Assembly (NCBI GenBank): GCA_014526335.1
Contig: JACTAT010000014.1
Location: 4,861,840 to 4,925,839, forward strand
Reading direction: 5' to 3'
DNA length: 64,000 nt
Origin: Chrysaora quinquecirrha
Lineage: Eukaryota > Cnidaria > Scyphozoa > Semaeostomeae > Pelagiidae
Numbering within the stretch: position 1 is the first letter of the stretch; every line of letters begins with the position of its first letter. Below the pieces are notes generated by a model. The model ran no database searches, was not told the origin of the DNA, and worked only from the letters and a program-made list of their open reading frames with translations. A program made the position numbers and the translations under genes. This document shows, one piece after another, positions 24,566-36,000 of this stretch.

Positions 24566-25135
24566 TCAGTTTTTCATGTCACGTTCAAGTTGCTGTTTCT
24601 TTGACAACCTCAGATATCTGCAATCGTACAAATCTTCAACCGCGACGGGATAATTTCTTCTTGGTTTGAATAAAGATCTTTGCGGAAAAACCACCTTCTG
24701 GCGGTAAAGCGGCGGAAGAAACGGCGGCGGACAGATGTTGTTATTCCCATCATCATCTTCATCATCTAATTGCGTTTGGAAGTTTATCTGTTTTATCGAG
24801 CGTCCGAAATCGCTGTCTCTTTTCCTGCGCGATCTTTTCTCTGTATGCGGTGGACCGCGCGGCTGTTTTGGCTTCTTTCTCTCTTTTCCTTTAATCAAAT
24901 TATCTTCTTGTTCCAGCTTGCGGATTTTCGCCGCCGATATCATACTCTTATCCGCCAAATATTTCTTCTCCATACTTATCTTTGATTTGACAAATCGAAC
25001 TTCTTTTTGGATTAATTTCTCTCTTCTCATCAAGTAGCGTCCTTCGTTAATATTGTCTTGTTTCATTTTTCTGTAAATTCGCTCATGTAGCATTCGACCG
25101 TCATTGCCGCGATCATTTCTGTCCGAATCTTCCAT
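24566..25135 (-). CDS. Intronless gene for a 189-residue highly charged protein, family unknown
   Basis: One uninterrupted 189-codon frame starting at an ATG; the longest single-exon ORF in this part of the window. The N-terminal two thirds are rich in Lys, Arg and Glu and look largely helical (residues about 15-90). A basic stretch follows (KKPKQPRGPP and EKRSRRKRD, possible nuclear localisation signals), then an acidic patch (DDEDDDG), a proline cluster (PPPFLPPL) and a C-terminal DLYDCRYLRLSKKQQ. No signal peptide, membrane segment or known domain. I do not recognise it. Coding status is supported by ORF length and non-repetitive composition, not by homology. An upstream non-coding exon cannot be excluded. 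Confidence 0.55.
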   Translation of the reverse strand: MEDSDRNDRGNDGRMLHERIYRKMKQDNINEGRYLMRREKLIQKEVRFVKSKISMEKKYLADKSMISAAKIRKLEQEDNLIKGKERKKPKQPRGPPHTEKRSRRKRDSDFGRSIKQINFQTQLDDEDDDGNNNICPPPFLPPLYRQKVVFPQRSLFKPRRNYPVAVEDLYDCRYLRLSKKQQLERDMKN

Positions 25136-27874
25136 TTTGTACTGATTAGTTCTTCAATAGAGTCTATGTATTACTTGCTACCAGGACGAGAAATCCTTGG
25201 TTTTTATCTCGTAAATCTGTTATATATTTCTCTGAACTAAGACTTGACTTGACTGCGATTCGCCCGCTGTACTATCATATATACAATGTTGCCTTCTATT
25301 TTCGTTCACAGATCCTCCCTGCTTTTTGCAGTCTATTTATTAATGCTGCTTGTCCAATTCTATTGCTGAATTGTATTCCTTTCTTTATTAGGCTTGTTCT
25401 TAACTCTTTAAATGTCTAACAAGTAGCGATGAACCAAAACTTCTTGGCTAGGCGTATACTTGTCGCTGTACGCTATGCGTCCATCTGCCAGGAGTTTCAC
25501 ATCAGATCTTTATTGATACTCCCTTCTCCTCGTTTACCAATCTTTCAGGCTTCGTTGCGTTCTGTCAAGTTTTGAGCCGTGTTTTGGTTGCTCTGGCGAA
25601 CTCTTAGTCCTCTCGAATCTTCTTCTGTGTCTTACTAGTCTCCTAAAAACTGCTAACGTCTTTGACAGTTCTCTTCTGTTTTCATACTACTTGTTACTAA
25701 CTTTAAATACTTTTGATAGTTTTATCTTTAAATGTTTCTTCACAGCTCTATGTTCTTGCCTCCATGCCCATGATAAACAACATTCTTATGTTGCACTTCT
25801 TGGCATTGCAAAACTTCGTCTTTAGAATTGCAATAAAGCTTATGGTGAAGCCAAGTGCTTTCCAAATCTTGAGAAAATTTCTAACAAGAACTTGATAATC
25901 CAGCAACTTGCAAGAAACTATTTTCTAGCTATATATCATTCTTTTGAAGCAAAACTTTCCCTGTTTACTTTGCCATCATCTAGGAAGATGCATATTCAAT
26001 TTGTTTAGATATTCGTCAGTCGTAAACCTTTCACCCACAGTCGCGTATTCTCGTGTTTTGTACCTGTGGGTGCGTTGTGCGGTTTGTTTCTAACGGCTGT
26101 TTCTTCTCTCGTCTTCAATAATAAATGATTTTAAATTAGCTGGATCATAATCTTTAGAAATGGCCTCGAGAAACTACTGTAATTCTCTTGCGTTCGTGCT
26201 ATTAACGAAAGCTAATTCTCTTCAATCCTCTTGCATTTGCTAAACCAGAATTTCTTACGAAAGTCCTCTTTGCTTTTAACCAATGCTTGGTCGGTCTCAA
26301 AACCCAGAAAATGCCGATCCACCAATAATTTGGCCATGCCCTTCATAATAATAAGTTAGAATGACGGCCTGTGTTGTTTTGTCATCATATGAGCAAGTTT
26401 GGCGATTGTACACAGGCCATATTGCTAGTAAGCAAATGCGACCCAACAGTTTGAGTTTGGTGAAGAAAACCTGTTCTTTTCTGCGGGTCTGTAAAGAAGA
26501 TATGCCATAGAGACACGGCCAGTAATTTCCCAGGCAAAAGACAGCCCCAGACAGGGAGACAAATCAATAGCTTCTGAATTTACTCGAATAAGAATTGCAT
26601 TCTAATTCTCATTTAGCTCTTTGAGCCTCTTTGAGTCATTTTCTTATACCGTATATACATGAAGTATCCTTGCTTTGTCAGCCAGTCTTTTCTCCAAACT
26701 CGGAGTTTCCTTGAGTATTTCCTAGATGTGGCAAATTTTCCAAACTTGGCTCATATATACATGCCATTTTCTATCGAAAAGATGAAGTTTTGTGCAAAAT
26801 TTCGCAGGATTAAGAGTCATATATCGTAAGTACTCTAAGGGAATTCATTTTGGACTTTATTTTAATGATGCAATCAAAATTCAGAGCAGAACATCTGCCC
26901 TCACAGCTGCAAGCACTTGCATGATGGAAATCTGTTCGTAATAAGCAAGTCATGTAGGGTGATCTTTCACTTTCATCAGAAACTTAAGTTCATGTCATTA
27001 ATTAATTAGATATAATCTCACATATTTGTGCATGAAGCTCCATTTCTTAGCTCCTTCTTATCAGAAGGCCAGCAAGAAGTGTTTATAGTGGTATCATGTT
27101 TTGCAACCTGCAGGTTTACAGCTTTTCTCTCTTTTTCGTTAATAGATAAATAAAGTTGCGTTTTTTTTATTTTTGAGGCAACCAACTGACCTACTGTATC
27201 CTAAAAAATTGAACGGGATTCTCATGCGAATGAGATTACTTTGCGTTGGTTGCTGCAGGATTCGAGGATAACCAGATCTAGCAAAACCTCAAAAGCAAGC
27301 AGCAAAAGAGTGTCCTACCTTTATTTTCCTTTATCCTTCCTTAATCGATCAACTCTGCCAATTACGTTTGAAGGCGTACGAGATTTCAAGACGGTGACTT
27401 GTATGTTGGATATCTGCGCATACTCTTGTGTTCCTTGTAATTACATAGCTGCAAGAACGCTTTTGCATAAAGACTAGTACGTGTATTTCTCTCGTATCGT
27501 TTCTTCAATTTAATTACATTACTATACGAAGTCACTTATTAAAATTCAAAAATTTATGATACAATAGCTTTTCGCTCTTTTTTCGAGCAACGTTTCACTT
27601 CATACTGAAATCTTAAAAACTGCCTCAATTACACGAGGAATACAGACCCGGATTGAAGCCACGGATCTACCAAGAATAACAATCGAGCAAAAGGATCATG
27701 GGACGATGGTGTACATCCGGGATCCTAAGTAAGGTGAGTATTACTCTGGTAGCTATTTTGACCAGATTTTCCGTCAATTTTTTAATAATAATGTACTTCT
27801 TTTCTGTTTTGATTCAAACATTGTTTATGGCTGACCCAGATGGTCGAGTTTATGGCGAGAAATTGTTTACTTTT
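25136..27874. other. Intergenic region, no gene seen
   Basis: AT-rich. Several short ORFs (for example 25713-25895 and 27241-27477) have no domain signature or convincing splice context. No structured repeat was noted. Confidence 0.45.
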
Positions 27875-28315
27875 TTATTCAGAAGTGCAAACATCGGAAC
27901 AATGAACTTGTTGATGTTTGCACAAATAGTAACACAAATCTCTTACGATGTTATGTTTCAAAGAGCACCTTGGATTGGCACATTCGTCATAACTCATGGG
28001 TGTAGTGCATCTCCTTTTGCATACAACTCTTTTTTCTCCCTTTTTGCTGGAGTCATCACTGCTATTATTGTCATCATCATCTCCACTTCCGCTACCATTG
28101 TTTTCATTGTTGTCATTGTCATCATCGTCATTGTCATCATTGTCGTCATTGTCTCGTGCCATTGTTTTCTTTATGCTTCTGACATTTCTTTGTTTCGCCT
28201 TCAAAGCACTCTTCAAACGAATAGAGCTCTTTTTTTCTGTTTCTTTTCTTGCTTCGCAGTTAAGAAAGAGGCTCACAAGAACCAACAGCAACAACAGAAA
28301 GACCTCGTATCTCAT
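27875..28315 (-). CDS. Secreted acidic, cysteine-rich protein, about 146 residues
   Basis: The start is taken at the Met whose next residues form a signal peptide (MRYEVFLLLLLVLVSLF, cleavage probably near CEA-RK); an ATG 20 codons further upstream would hide it. A basic segment follows, then an Asp/Asn-rich tract of roughly 40 residues with GSGSG, and a C-terminal module with eight cysteines spaced C-x3-C-x8-C-x4-C-x10-C-x3-C-x6-C-x3-C. The stop codon overlaps an AATAAA (GAATAAA), so the 3' UTR may be very short. Eight evenly spaced cysteines after an acidic propeptide-like segment suggest a disulphide-stabilised secreted peptide. The family is not identified; a defence, venom or structural role is equally open. 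Confidence 0.58.
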   Translation of the reverse strand: MRYEVFLLLLLVLVSLFLNCEARKETEKKSSIRLKSALKAKQRNVRSIKKTMARDNDDNDDNDDDDNDNNENNGSGSGDDDDNNSSDDSSKKGEKRVVCKRRCTTPMSYDECANPRCSLKHNIVRDLCYYLCKHQQVHCSDVCTSE

Positions 28316-28499
28316 CTGTAGTGAGAGAAAAGATGTTTGGTTCATCATCGTACAGAGAAGCTTACTGACACTCAATGGTAGCCACCGTTGGACAAGAAGT
28401 ACCAGATGTTAAAATATGGGAATGTCAATCCGTCCAACTTTGTTTGTAAGTACTGTACAACTCCAAGACATTAGATGTGTAGACAAACAATTGAACAAA

Positions 28500-29560
28500 A
28501 CAAAAACATCTTTATACAGAGAAACATGTTTATGTTTCACAACATAAATACGAAACATGTTTATGTTTACGTTAATGTTTCAGGTGAAATATGTTTCAGT
28601 CAAACATTTTTGTATTTCACAGTATAAACACGAAACATGTTTATGTTTATGTTTCAGGAAAACATGTTTCAAGTTTTGTTTCAGTGTTTATGTTTCAGAG
28701 AAAAATGTTTTCAGAGAAACTTGGTTATGTTTCACAACATAAACACGATACATGTTTACGTTAATGTTTCAGGTGAAATATGTTTCAGTCAAACATTTTT
28801 GTATTTCACAGTATAAACACGAAACATGTTTATGTTTGTGTTACAGGAAAACATGTTTCAATTTTTGTTTCAGTGTTTATGTTTCAGAGAAAAATGTTTT
28901 TAGAGAAACTTGGTTATGTTTCACAACATAAATACGAAACATGTTTATGTTTATGTTTCAGATCACCAGAAAAACACGAAACATGTTTATGTTTATGTTT
29001 ATGTTTCAGAAACATGTTTCAGGGAAACTTGTTTATTTTTCACAACCAAACATGTTTATGTTTTTGTTTCAAAACATGTTTCAGGGAAACATGTGTATGG
29101 TTCACAGCATGAACACGAAACATGTTTATGTTCATGTTATTGTTGCAGAAATATGGTTCAGGGAAACTTGTTTATTGTTGATAACATAAACACAAAACAT
29201 GTTTATGTTTATGTTTATGTTTCAGAAACATGTTTCAGGGAAACTTGTTTATTTTTCACAACCAAACATGTTTATGTTTTTGTTTCAAAACATGTTTCAG
29301 GGAAACATGTGTATGGTTCACAGCATGAACACGAAACATGTTTATGTTCATGTTATTGTTGCAGAAATATGGTTCAGGGAAACTTGTTTATTGTTGATAA
29401 CATAAACACAAAACATGTTTATGTTTATGTTTATGTTTCAGAAACATGTTTCAGGGAAACTTGTTCATGGTTAACAACACAAACACAAAACATGTTTATG
29501 TTTATGTCAATGTTAATGTTTACGTTTCAAAAACATGTTTCCGACAACAAATGTAGCTAC
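28500..29560. repeat. Minisatellite with AAACATGTTT palindromes, 189- and 216-bp higher-order units
   Basis: A basic motif resembling AAACATGTTTATGTTTCAG is repeated throughout. Two higher-order periods are visible: about 189 bp (CAGGTGAAATATG at 28581 and 28770) and 216 bp (ATGTTTCAGAAAC at 29001, 29217 and 29433), the latter nearly identical between copies. Both periods are multiples of three, so long ORFs run through it (28910-29593). The palindrome AAACATGTTT occurs about 20 times. Confidence 0.93.
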
Positions 29561-29599
29561 CACTCTTTTACGCAAGAGCTTGATCACAACTAGTTTTCG

Positions 29600-32500
29600 T
29601 TTATAGAAATTTTGAAAATCATTTTTTTCCAAAATTTTAGGCCTACTTGGTGCCCACCCAATTTTGCTGGTCCACCAAGGCTAAAAATCTTAAATATAGA
29701 TAGATTTGCTTTGTTTTCTTGCTCTGAAAGGCTTGAAAACTAAATATTTACAAACAAAACTAACCTCTTATATATATCCCTTTGTTACTTTAATTTTTCG
29801 TTTTCTTCGCAAACTTTAACATACTTTCCTTACTATAACGTCTAGATTGGATTCGTATATTGGAATTCATAACATTTCATTTTTATCGAAAGGTCATTGT
29901 GTCACTTTAAAGCTAATTTTCACAAGTGCAAGCAACTGACCCGTGGACATGCAGCCATGAAAGAAGTTAAGATTTGCGATGAAAAATTGGAAATTTCGAG
30001 AAAAAGATGACGAACTGCTTGTCTTGGACCACAATTAACAATAAAGTAAGATTTTTGATTATTTTATGACTTTATTCCGTGGATAAATAAATCTATATAG
30101 CGCATGAAATTTTGTGATTTTCATTTCAATGATTTTCACTCATCTGTGGTTTTCGGTAAATGGACCCGGTCAACTCTGATCCGGTCAACGGTCACTCGGT
30201 CAGCGCCAAACCGACATTCAAAACCAAAATTCTACCAAATATTGATCTCAATCAATTGTTTATCTTATTTATCATGTATTTATTATATTTTGCTTTTCTG
30301 CACCACAAAAATTTATACAAATAAGCAAATTGATTCATTTGACTCAAACACCTCAAACAATAGATTGATTTCGAGTTTATGATTAAAGGAACAATTAAAA
30401 TTTTATCTAGACGATATTCTACTGATTTTAAAATCAGATTTTCACAAAGAAAATGCTTGTTTCTTTAACAAAAATGTCTGTAGTAGGCTAGTAGCTATTC
30501 TTTTTATAAGCAAGCATTTGTCCTCAACGTTTATCAAATTGTAATAATGATGATGTTATCTATCAAAGGGAATGCAAGCTTAAAGAAGCTAAACCACCAC
30601 CATGCTTTCAGCACGAGGTTTCACTGAAAGGAAGATGGCTCCTCACAAAATGATTTGTTCTGTCGATTTGTATTGATGGTGGTAAGATGCTTAAAACTTT
30701 ATTCTTTTAACCGAAACTTCAATTTTCCTTCCTCTGGATATGATTTTTGTTCGCAGTTCGTTCAACAAGTTAGTTTTCAATGAAATGTCTCTATACATCA
30801 TGTATGCAAGGTCTGTTGTGTGTTCCTGAAGGCATAACATAAGAGGCGCTGATGGTGATAAGAACAAAAGGATTTCCAGTGATTTTTAGAGGATTTCTCT
30901 TAGATGGACAAAATTTCTCGCTTAGTGAAACGAGTTTTTGATGGATTTGTATGCTTTCAACTGAACAACATCAAAGCATCTTAAATAACTTAAGAACTCA
31001 AGAAGATTTCTGTGGACTTCCAATTGTTTCTTATAAGGCCTTAGGACGTCATCCAAAAGTGTCACAAAGGGACATTTAACTTCGTGGAAATCTGGGACAT
31101 TCTTAATAGAAATCCAGCTTTTTTAGGAAAATCTTTAAGAAACTCCTTTTAATTCCTTGAACAATTATACGCCCAAAGTTAGTGGAACAAACCCACTTTT
31201 TGAAAGATTGAAATATCCCTGTGGCGTGGCGATAACTGGTTATGGGTTGTCCTCGGTTGTCCTCGTGTATGAATTAAAGGAACAATTTCCTGTGGCATTT
31301 TACATTTTTGGCAGTGAATATCAAACTCACAAGACATGGGGAAAACGCTGCAAAAAGTGGGACAATTATGATTTTCTTAACCTTAGCTTTTCTAAACCAC
31401 AGCTTGAGGAATTATGCGCTTGACCTCTCTGCCCTGAGCAACCATAATTCGGTCGTAAACAAAGACAATAAAAATTGCTGAGAACCTGTATAAAATAAAT
31501 AAATAATGCATTCATAAATAAACAATATATTTTTCAAAATATCTTTAAAAACAGATTCTTACCTTGCGAAAATAAGAAAAATCTCTCACGATACAAAATT
31601 TTTGTGGAAATGTTTCAGATAGGATCAGAGAATCAGCGCACTTTTTGCCCTTCGCTTCTCCGATTCAGTTTGCCTATGCATAATTTATTTTGTGCCTTAG
31701 ATCAGCCACGATTTTGAGCACCTGAAAAGGTAGATTATGTATGGGTATTTTGGGCCTAAATTGTGCTGGTTGTTCCTTTGAAAGAGAAAGTCAATTCAAT
31801 ATTTGTTTCTTATTAGATTTTGTGAGAATGGCGCCTTGTAGCTATACGAAAACCTTCCAAACATACTGCACAACCCTTTATAAACTGTAAAATCCCTCTG
31901 CCCCACCTAGCATGATGGCACACATAGAACCGCTCTTACAGAACTCAATTCTGCACCTTGTATCGGGATGATTTTGAATGCTCGTTGCTTCTCTTACATT
32001 AGAAAAGCAGTGGTACACCCAAGGGGAAATAGGGGGCCAGACCGCCCCATTGTTCTAAATATGGCCCTTTAGACTTGTCCAAAACATTGTGAAATTCGTA
32101 GGGGGGGGGTTCCCCGCACCTGCAAGAGCTTGAATGGTGTTGTCCGAAAAAATCCCTCAGACCCCCACTAGTAGAGTCCTGGATACGCCTCTGTCAATCA
32201 GAGCCAGGAAAAAGTTACGGACACGGTCATTGACCGGAGGAAGGTCAACCAGAACAAAAGAAAAGCTGATGCCACACCCAAAACACGCCTATTTTTCATT
32301 GTTTAGTGAGGAAGGTTTTTAGCTAGGGGTATTTTTGTCTGGAGGAAGGTTGAACACTTCTGGACTCTGCTGTCAATGATTCAAGTTTCTGAGTCACAGT
32401 CTTTCTATTATTGTTGCTGCATCGCTGGACTGAAATCATTTGAAGAATGGAGTGTTTCTTCAGTTTCAGACAAATCATTTTCTCTAATAAACTCAGATTT

Positions 32501-32915
32501 GTTTGACCTTTATTTAGAATCGTGGTATGGTTTGACTGTCCCTTTGTTGCACACACCTGGCCTCCTTGCTCCACATCTGAAACTTCAAAGCTAATTTTCC
32601 CGTCTGCTTTCTCCCATTGGAGATAAATTGTCTGATTATGATATTTGTTAAGAGTCCTTCGTCAAATAATAATTTTAGTTGAAATTTCCTAATTTCTCTA
32701 ACAAAATCAGAAGCTACCGTTCCTTCTAACCTGTGAAGACAGAAATTGATTTTCGTAAGGCCCTGGGCGTTGATTTGCAATCAAGCAAGCAAGCAGTCTT
32801 TTAAGATTAGAGGTTCGTGTGCCAGCTTGCCAAACATATAGCTTTTGGTATTGGGGCCTGCAGTTTCTATATGTGCCATAGCCCATATTGATATTCTAAG
32901 AGTTGCCCTTTCTAG
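29600..32915. other. Intergenic, no gene seen
   Basis: AT-rich sequence with short ORFs only (the best, 31157-31423, has no domain). A small cluster of CGGTCAAC-like words occurs at 30165-30210. Confidence 0.45.
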
Positions 32916-33066
32916 GTGAAGGTGAAGGTGAAGAGTGAATGGTGTTTTAGCGCCAGTTGCTAGCATCTCAATAATAGGTTAACTAATCGAGACCTCGACC
33001 CTGGCCATTACGCTACCGTAGCTGGGCTCGTACCATGGCCACACTGAGCTTCTGACACCACGAGGT
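32916..33066 (-). repeat. tRNA-derived SINE, family 2
   Basis: Shares GAAGGTGAA..TGGTGT, GCGCCAGTTGCTAGCATCTC, GACCTCGACCCTGGCC and GTAGCTGGG with the copy at 59535-59700, and the reverse strand matches the copy around 43690-43960. The B-box-like segment (GGTACGAGCCC on the minus strand) is degenerate. Confidence 0.6.
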
Positions 33067-36000
33067 ACTTGTTTCTCATTTACCAACCCTAGTAGCAGAG
33101 GATAATTGTATCCAGGAGCCTTTTTTTCAAAAGTGGGCGGGAAGGGCAATGAAACAAGGGACACAACTCTAGATTTGATCGAGCCAATTTACTCCTCGAA
33201 AAGCGGGTACGAGATTGCTGTTGAAACAAAAGGATTGATATAAGATTCCTACAAGACATTGAGATTCCAGCTGAGGTTGTACGTAATTCTTCGAAAGAGT
33301 GAATTGCTCCTCGACTTTGGTCAGGTAAAACTACAAGCAAAATGTTGGCAGAAGCACCTCATAGCAGCTGAAAAAGGGGTCTTCTGGCACCAAAAGGGCC
33401 GTCAATTTTGAAATCAAGGTTCTATAAAAGAAGTGCAACTTTGGTCTAGAACAAAAGGGGCTCTTTCCTTTGCCTTTCGGAAAAAAGGGGCTTTCATACC
33501 TCATTGCTCCCTGTTCGTATTGTTCTGTTAATATCAATGGACATGATCCCCCTTTTGCCCCCCAGTTCCTTTGGTTCTCTACTTACATGAGTAGGGCTGA
33601 CGGCGTTTATTTCACAGTCGTACGAGCACGAGCCAAAGCGTTCCTAAAGTAATTAAAAATTTCCTTGTTCTAATTAAACTTCAGTCGTGCTGAGCATTGG
33701 ATGAACTGTAGAAGGAAATACGAGAAGGAAATGTTGGTTTAGAATCTTCCTGCGTTTTATCAACAGTTTCCCTAAATAAAAGAGGCTAGTTTCCTCGTGG
33801 TGGAAGGTGAAAAAAATTATTTACACCAATTTATTTCGCTCTTGTACAAAATACGTAAGCACTAAACGCTAATTAGCTCTTTGTGGCTGGCACTTGAATG
33901 GGTCTGGCACTATTGCAGCTTGTGCATACTATTACTACATTCCTGGCTGTTTTTGAACCATATAATATCATTGTTAATTGGGTCATTGCATTCCTAAATA
34001 CTGATACTGTCTGCTTACAGGGTAAACAAGTTCATTTGTTTGTTGATTGCAAGGGAGCGTGGTGGGGCTGCATTTGGGCTCGAATGACTGCATGTTCCAA
34101 AGGTAAGTTTGTTGTTTTAAAAGCCACTTGTTTTGGCCAAAATTTGTTTACTTTTTATCTATTTCTATAGGCTCTTCTATAGGCTCTTTGGCACACGATT
34201 TGGTAAGGCTTTCGAGGGTACGGTCGGGCACAGAATATAGATTGGGGTATCCACTGTCCCCATGCTGTGATCGGGTAAGGGGTTTGTTGCGGCAATGGTT
34301 ACTAGTACTAAGTGTCTTCTCTTCAGTTAGCGGCGAGTTGACTTTAAAAGTGGGGCGAGTTGGCAATGGGGCGAGTTGACTAGAAACCTTATAAACTACG
34401 TTTACATTGATAAAACAAGCGAGATTTCTATATCGTCAAAACTTAGTCCTCTTTAACATATGGGTAGATCTCAGTGAAGACGACCGGAGACACTGAAAAG
34501 GCTCAACTCAAAGATATGAACGTGCCTTGTTTTCGATAACTGAAACCTAACCGAGTCACCTAAATATAAACCTCTACCTCTCTTAACCATCAGATAGGAT
34601 CGTCAATGTAATTTACTTTAGCAAGTTGGTAGTTACGAGTATTTATAAGCAAGTACATTGATGTTTACATATCCTTGCTTCAAGGACTGGAAGGCTGTCG
34701 CCAGATTATTCAACACTCATCTTGTGATTGTAGTAAAATTTCATAATTACAGTCAATGCATGCGCTAATTTGATTCTTTTTGAAAGACAATTAAGAAAAT
34801 GGTATTTTGGAGTTGGCTCAAGTACGATTCAGTAGCTTTTATGGCACATGTTATTAATGGCAATTAGCTCATCTGCCATGTTTCTCTCTGGGTTATCTAG
34901 AAAATACGGAATGAGAAATGCTGGAATGGAATATGGAATTGATAAGGAGACCTGGAATAGCTACTAAACCTAGCTTAGAATATTGAATGGAGACTAGTGA
35001 AATTGAAATGAAGTCAAAGACAAACTAACTGTAATGGTAATAATTACACTCAAGGTACAAGGTGCTTAAGATTAGTCATGATGTTTCAGTGTTCCACGCA
35101 TTCCATTCCAGATTCATGATTCCATGTTTTCATGATAGGCTTTCGTAGCCAGATAGAATACTTCAAATGCAGCCAGATAGTTTTGTTTATTGGAGTAATT
35201 TGGTTGCTAATGACTTTGTAACAGCTGGGAAAATCGGCAGAGGCTAAGACGAGAGGAAGATGACTTGGTGCATGCCCAATGGGAACAGGGATCTATCTAC
35301 CCTACTCCTAGATTTGTAGGGACACTTATATGTAATCTGGTAAAAAGACATCGGTCTACTGAGTGAAGGGCTTTTTAGTCCAAAAACTGAACTAAATTCT
35401 GGGGCACATAAGGTCGGTTGGCACATTAGGACTTTCACAGTGCGTTATAATTTAGAACCCCCCTGAAAATCAAAGTTTTTCATTTGCATATACCGACAGA
35501 ACGAAAATAGCAGGGGGGCTTTCATTCATATCCCAAAATACAAAGAAAGGTCACTATCTTTTCAAAATTTCTATCTTCGAATTTCCTGCTCGAAAGTACT
35601 GTAAACAGGATGGCGAAAATTCGCACCTCAAGTAGATTTTCCGTATATGGGCAGCAGGCATTCAAGGAGTTTCCTTTCTAGCCTGGGTCTCAAAAGAACA
35701 TTCACACATCTCACGGATACAGATCTACAACTGTCACGCTATTATACAGATTAGTTCCTCCTTGTTGCTTGTTGGTTAAGCCTTGGCCCCCCTTGTTGTC
35801 GTCACAGGGACTCTCTAGTCTCGTACAGTGGTCCTGACTTGTGACGCAAGCTACGTGACCTAAACTTCGCAAACAACTTCTTTGCCAATTTCGCAAAGTT
35901 AAAAGACATCATAACACAAAAAGTTTGCAACAACGATGCGAAATATTCCCGAATACTCTATACCATAGACTATGTCTATACGTCAGTCGCCAGACCTACT

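Noticed and set aside
27698..28321. 207-codon + strand ORF with hydrophobic segments
   Set aside because: Its second half is the antisense of the acidic tract and signal peptide of the minus-strand secreted gene, which makes it look hydrophobic. The first half has no domain.
28557..29593. ORFs up to 227 codons with repeating KHVYVYV and CFRETC units
   Set aside because: They follow the minisatellite, whose 189- and 216-bp periods are multiples of three, so open frames are expected by chance. No start context, signal peptide or splice sites.
34021..34101. Possible isolated exon, TTACAG to GTAAGT, reading GKQVHLFVDCKG
   Set aside because: Good splice borders and one open frame, but 81 bp is too short to judge, no family match, and no neighbouring exons in the same phase.
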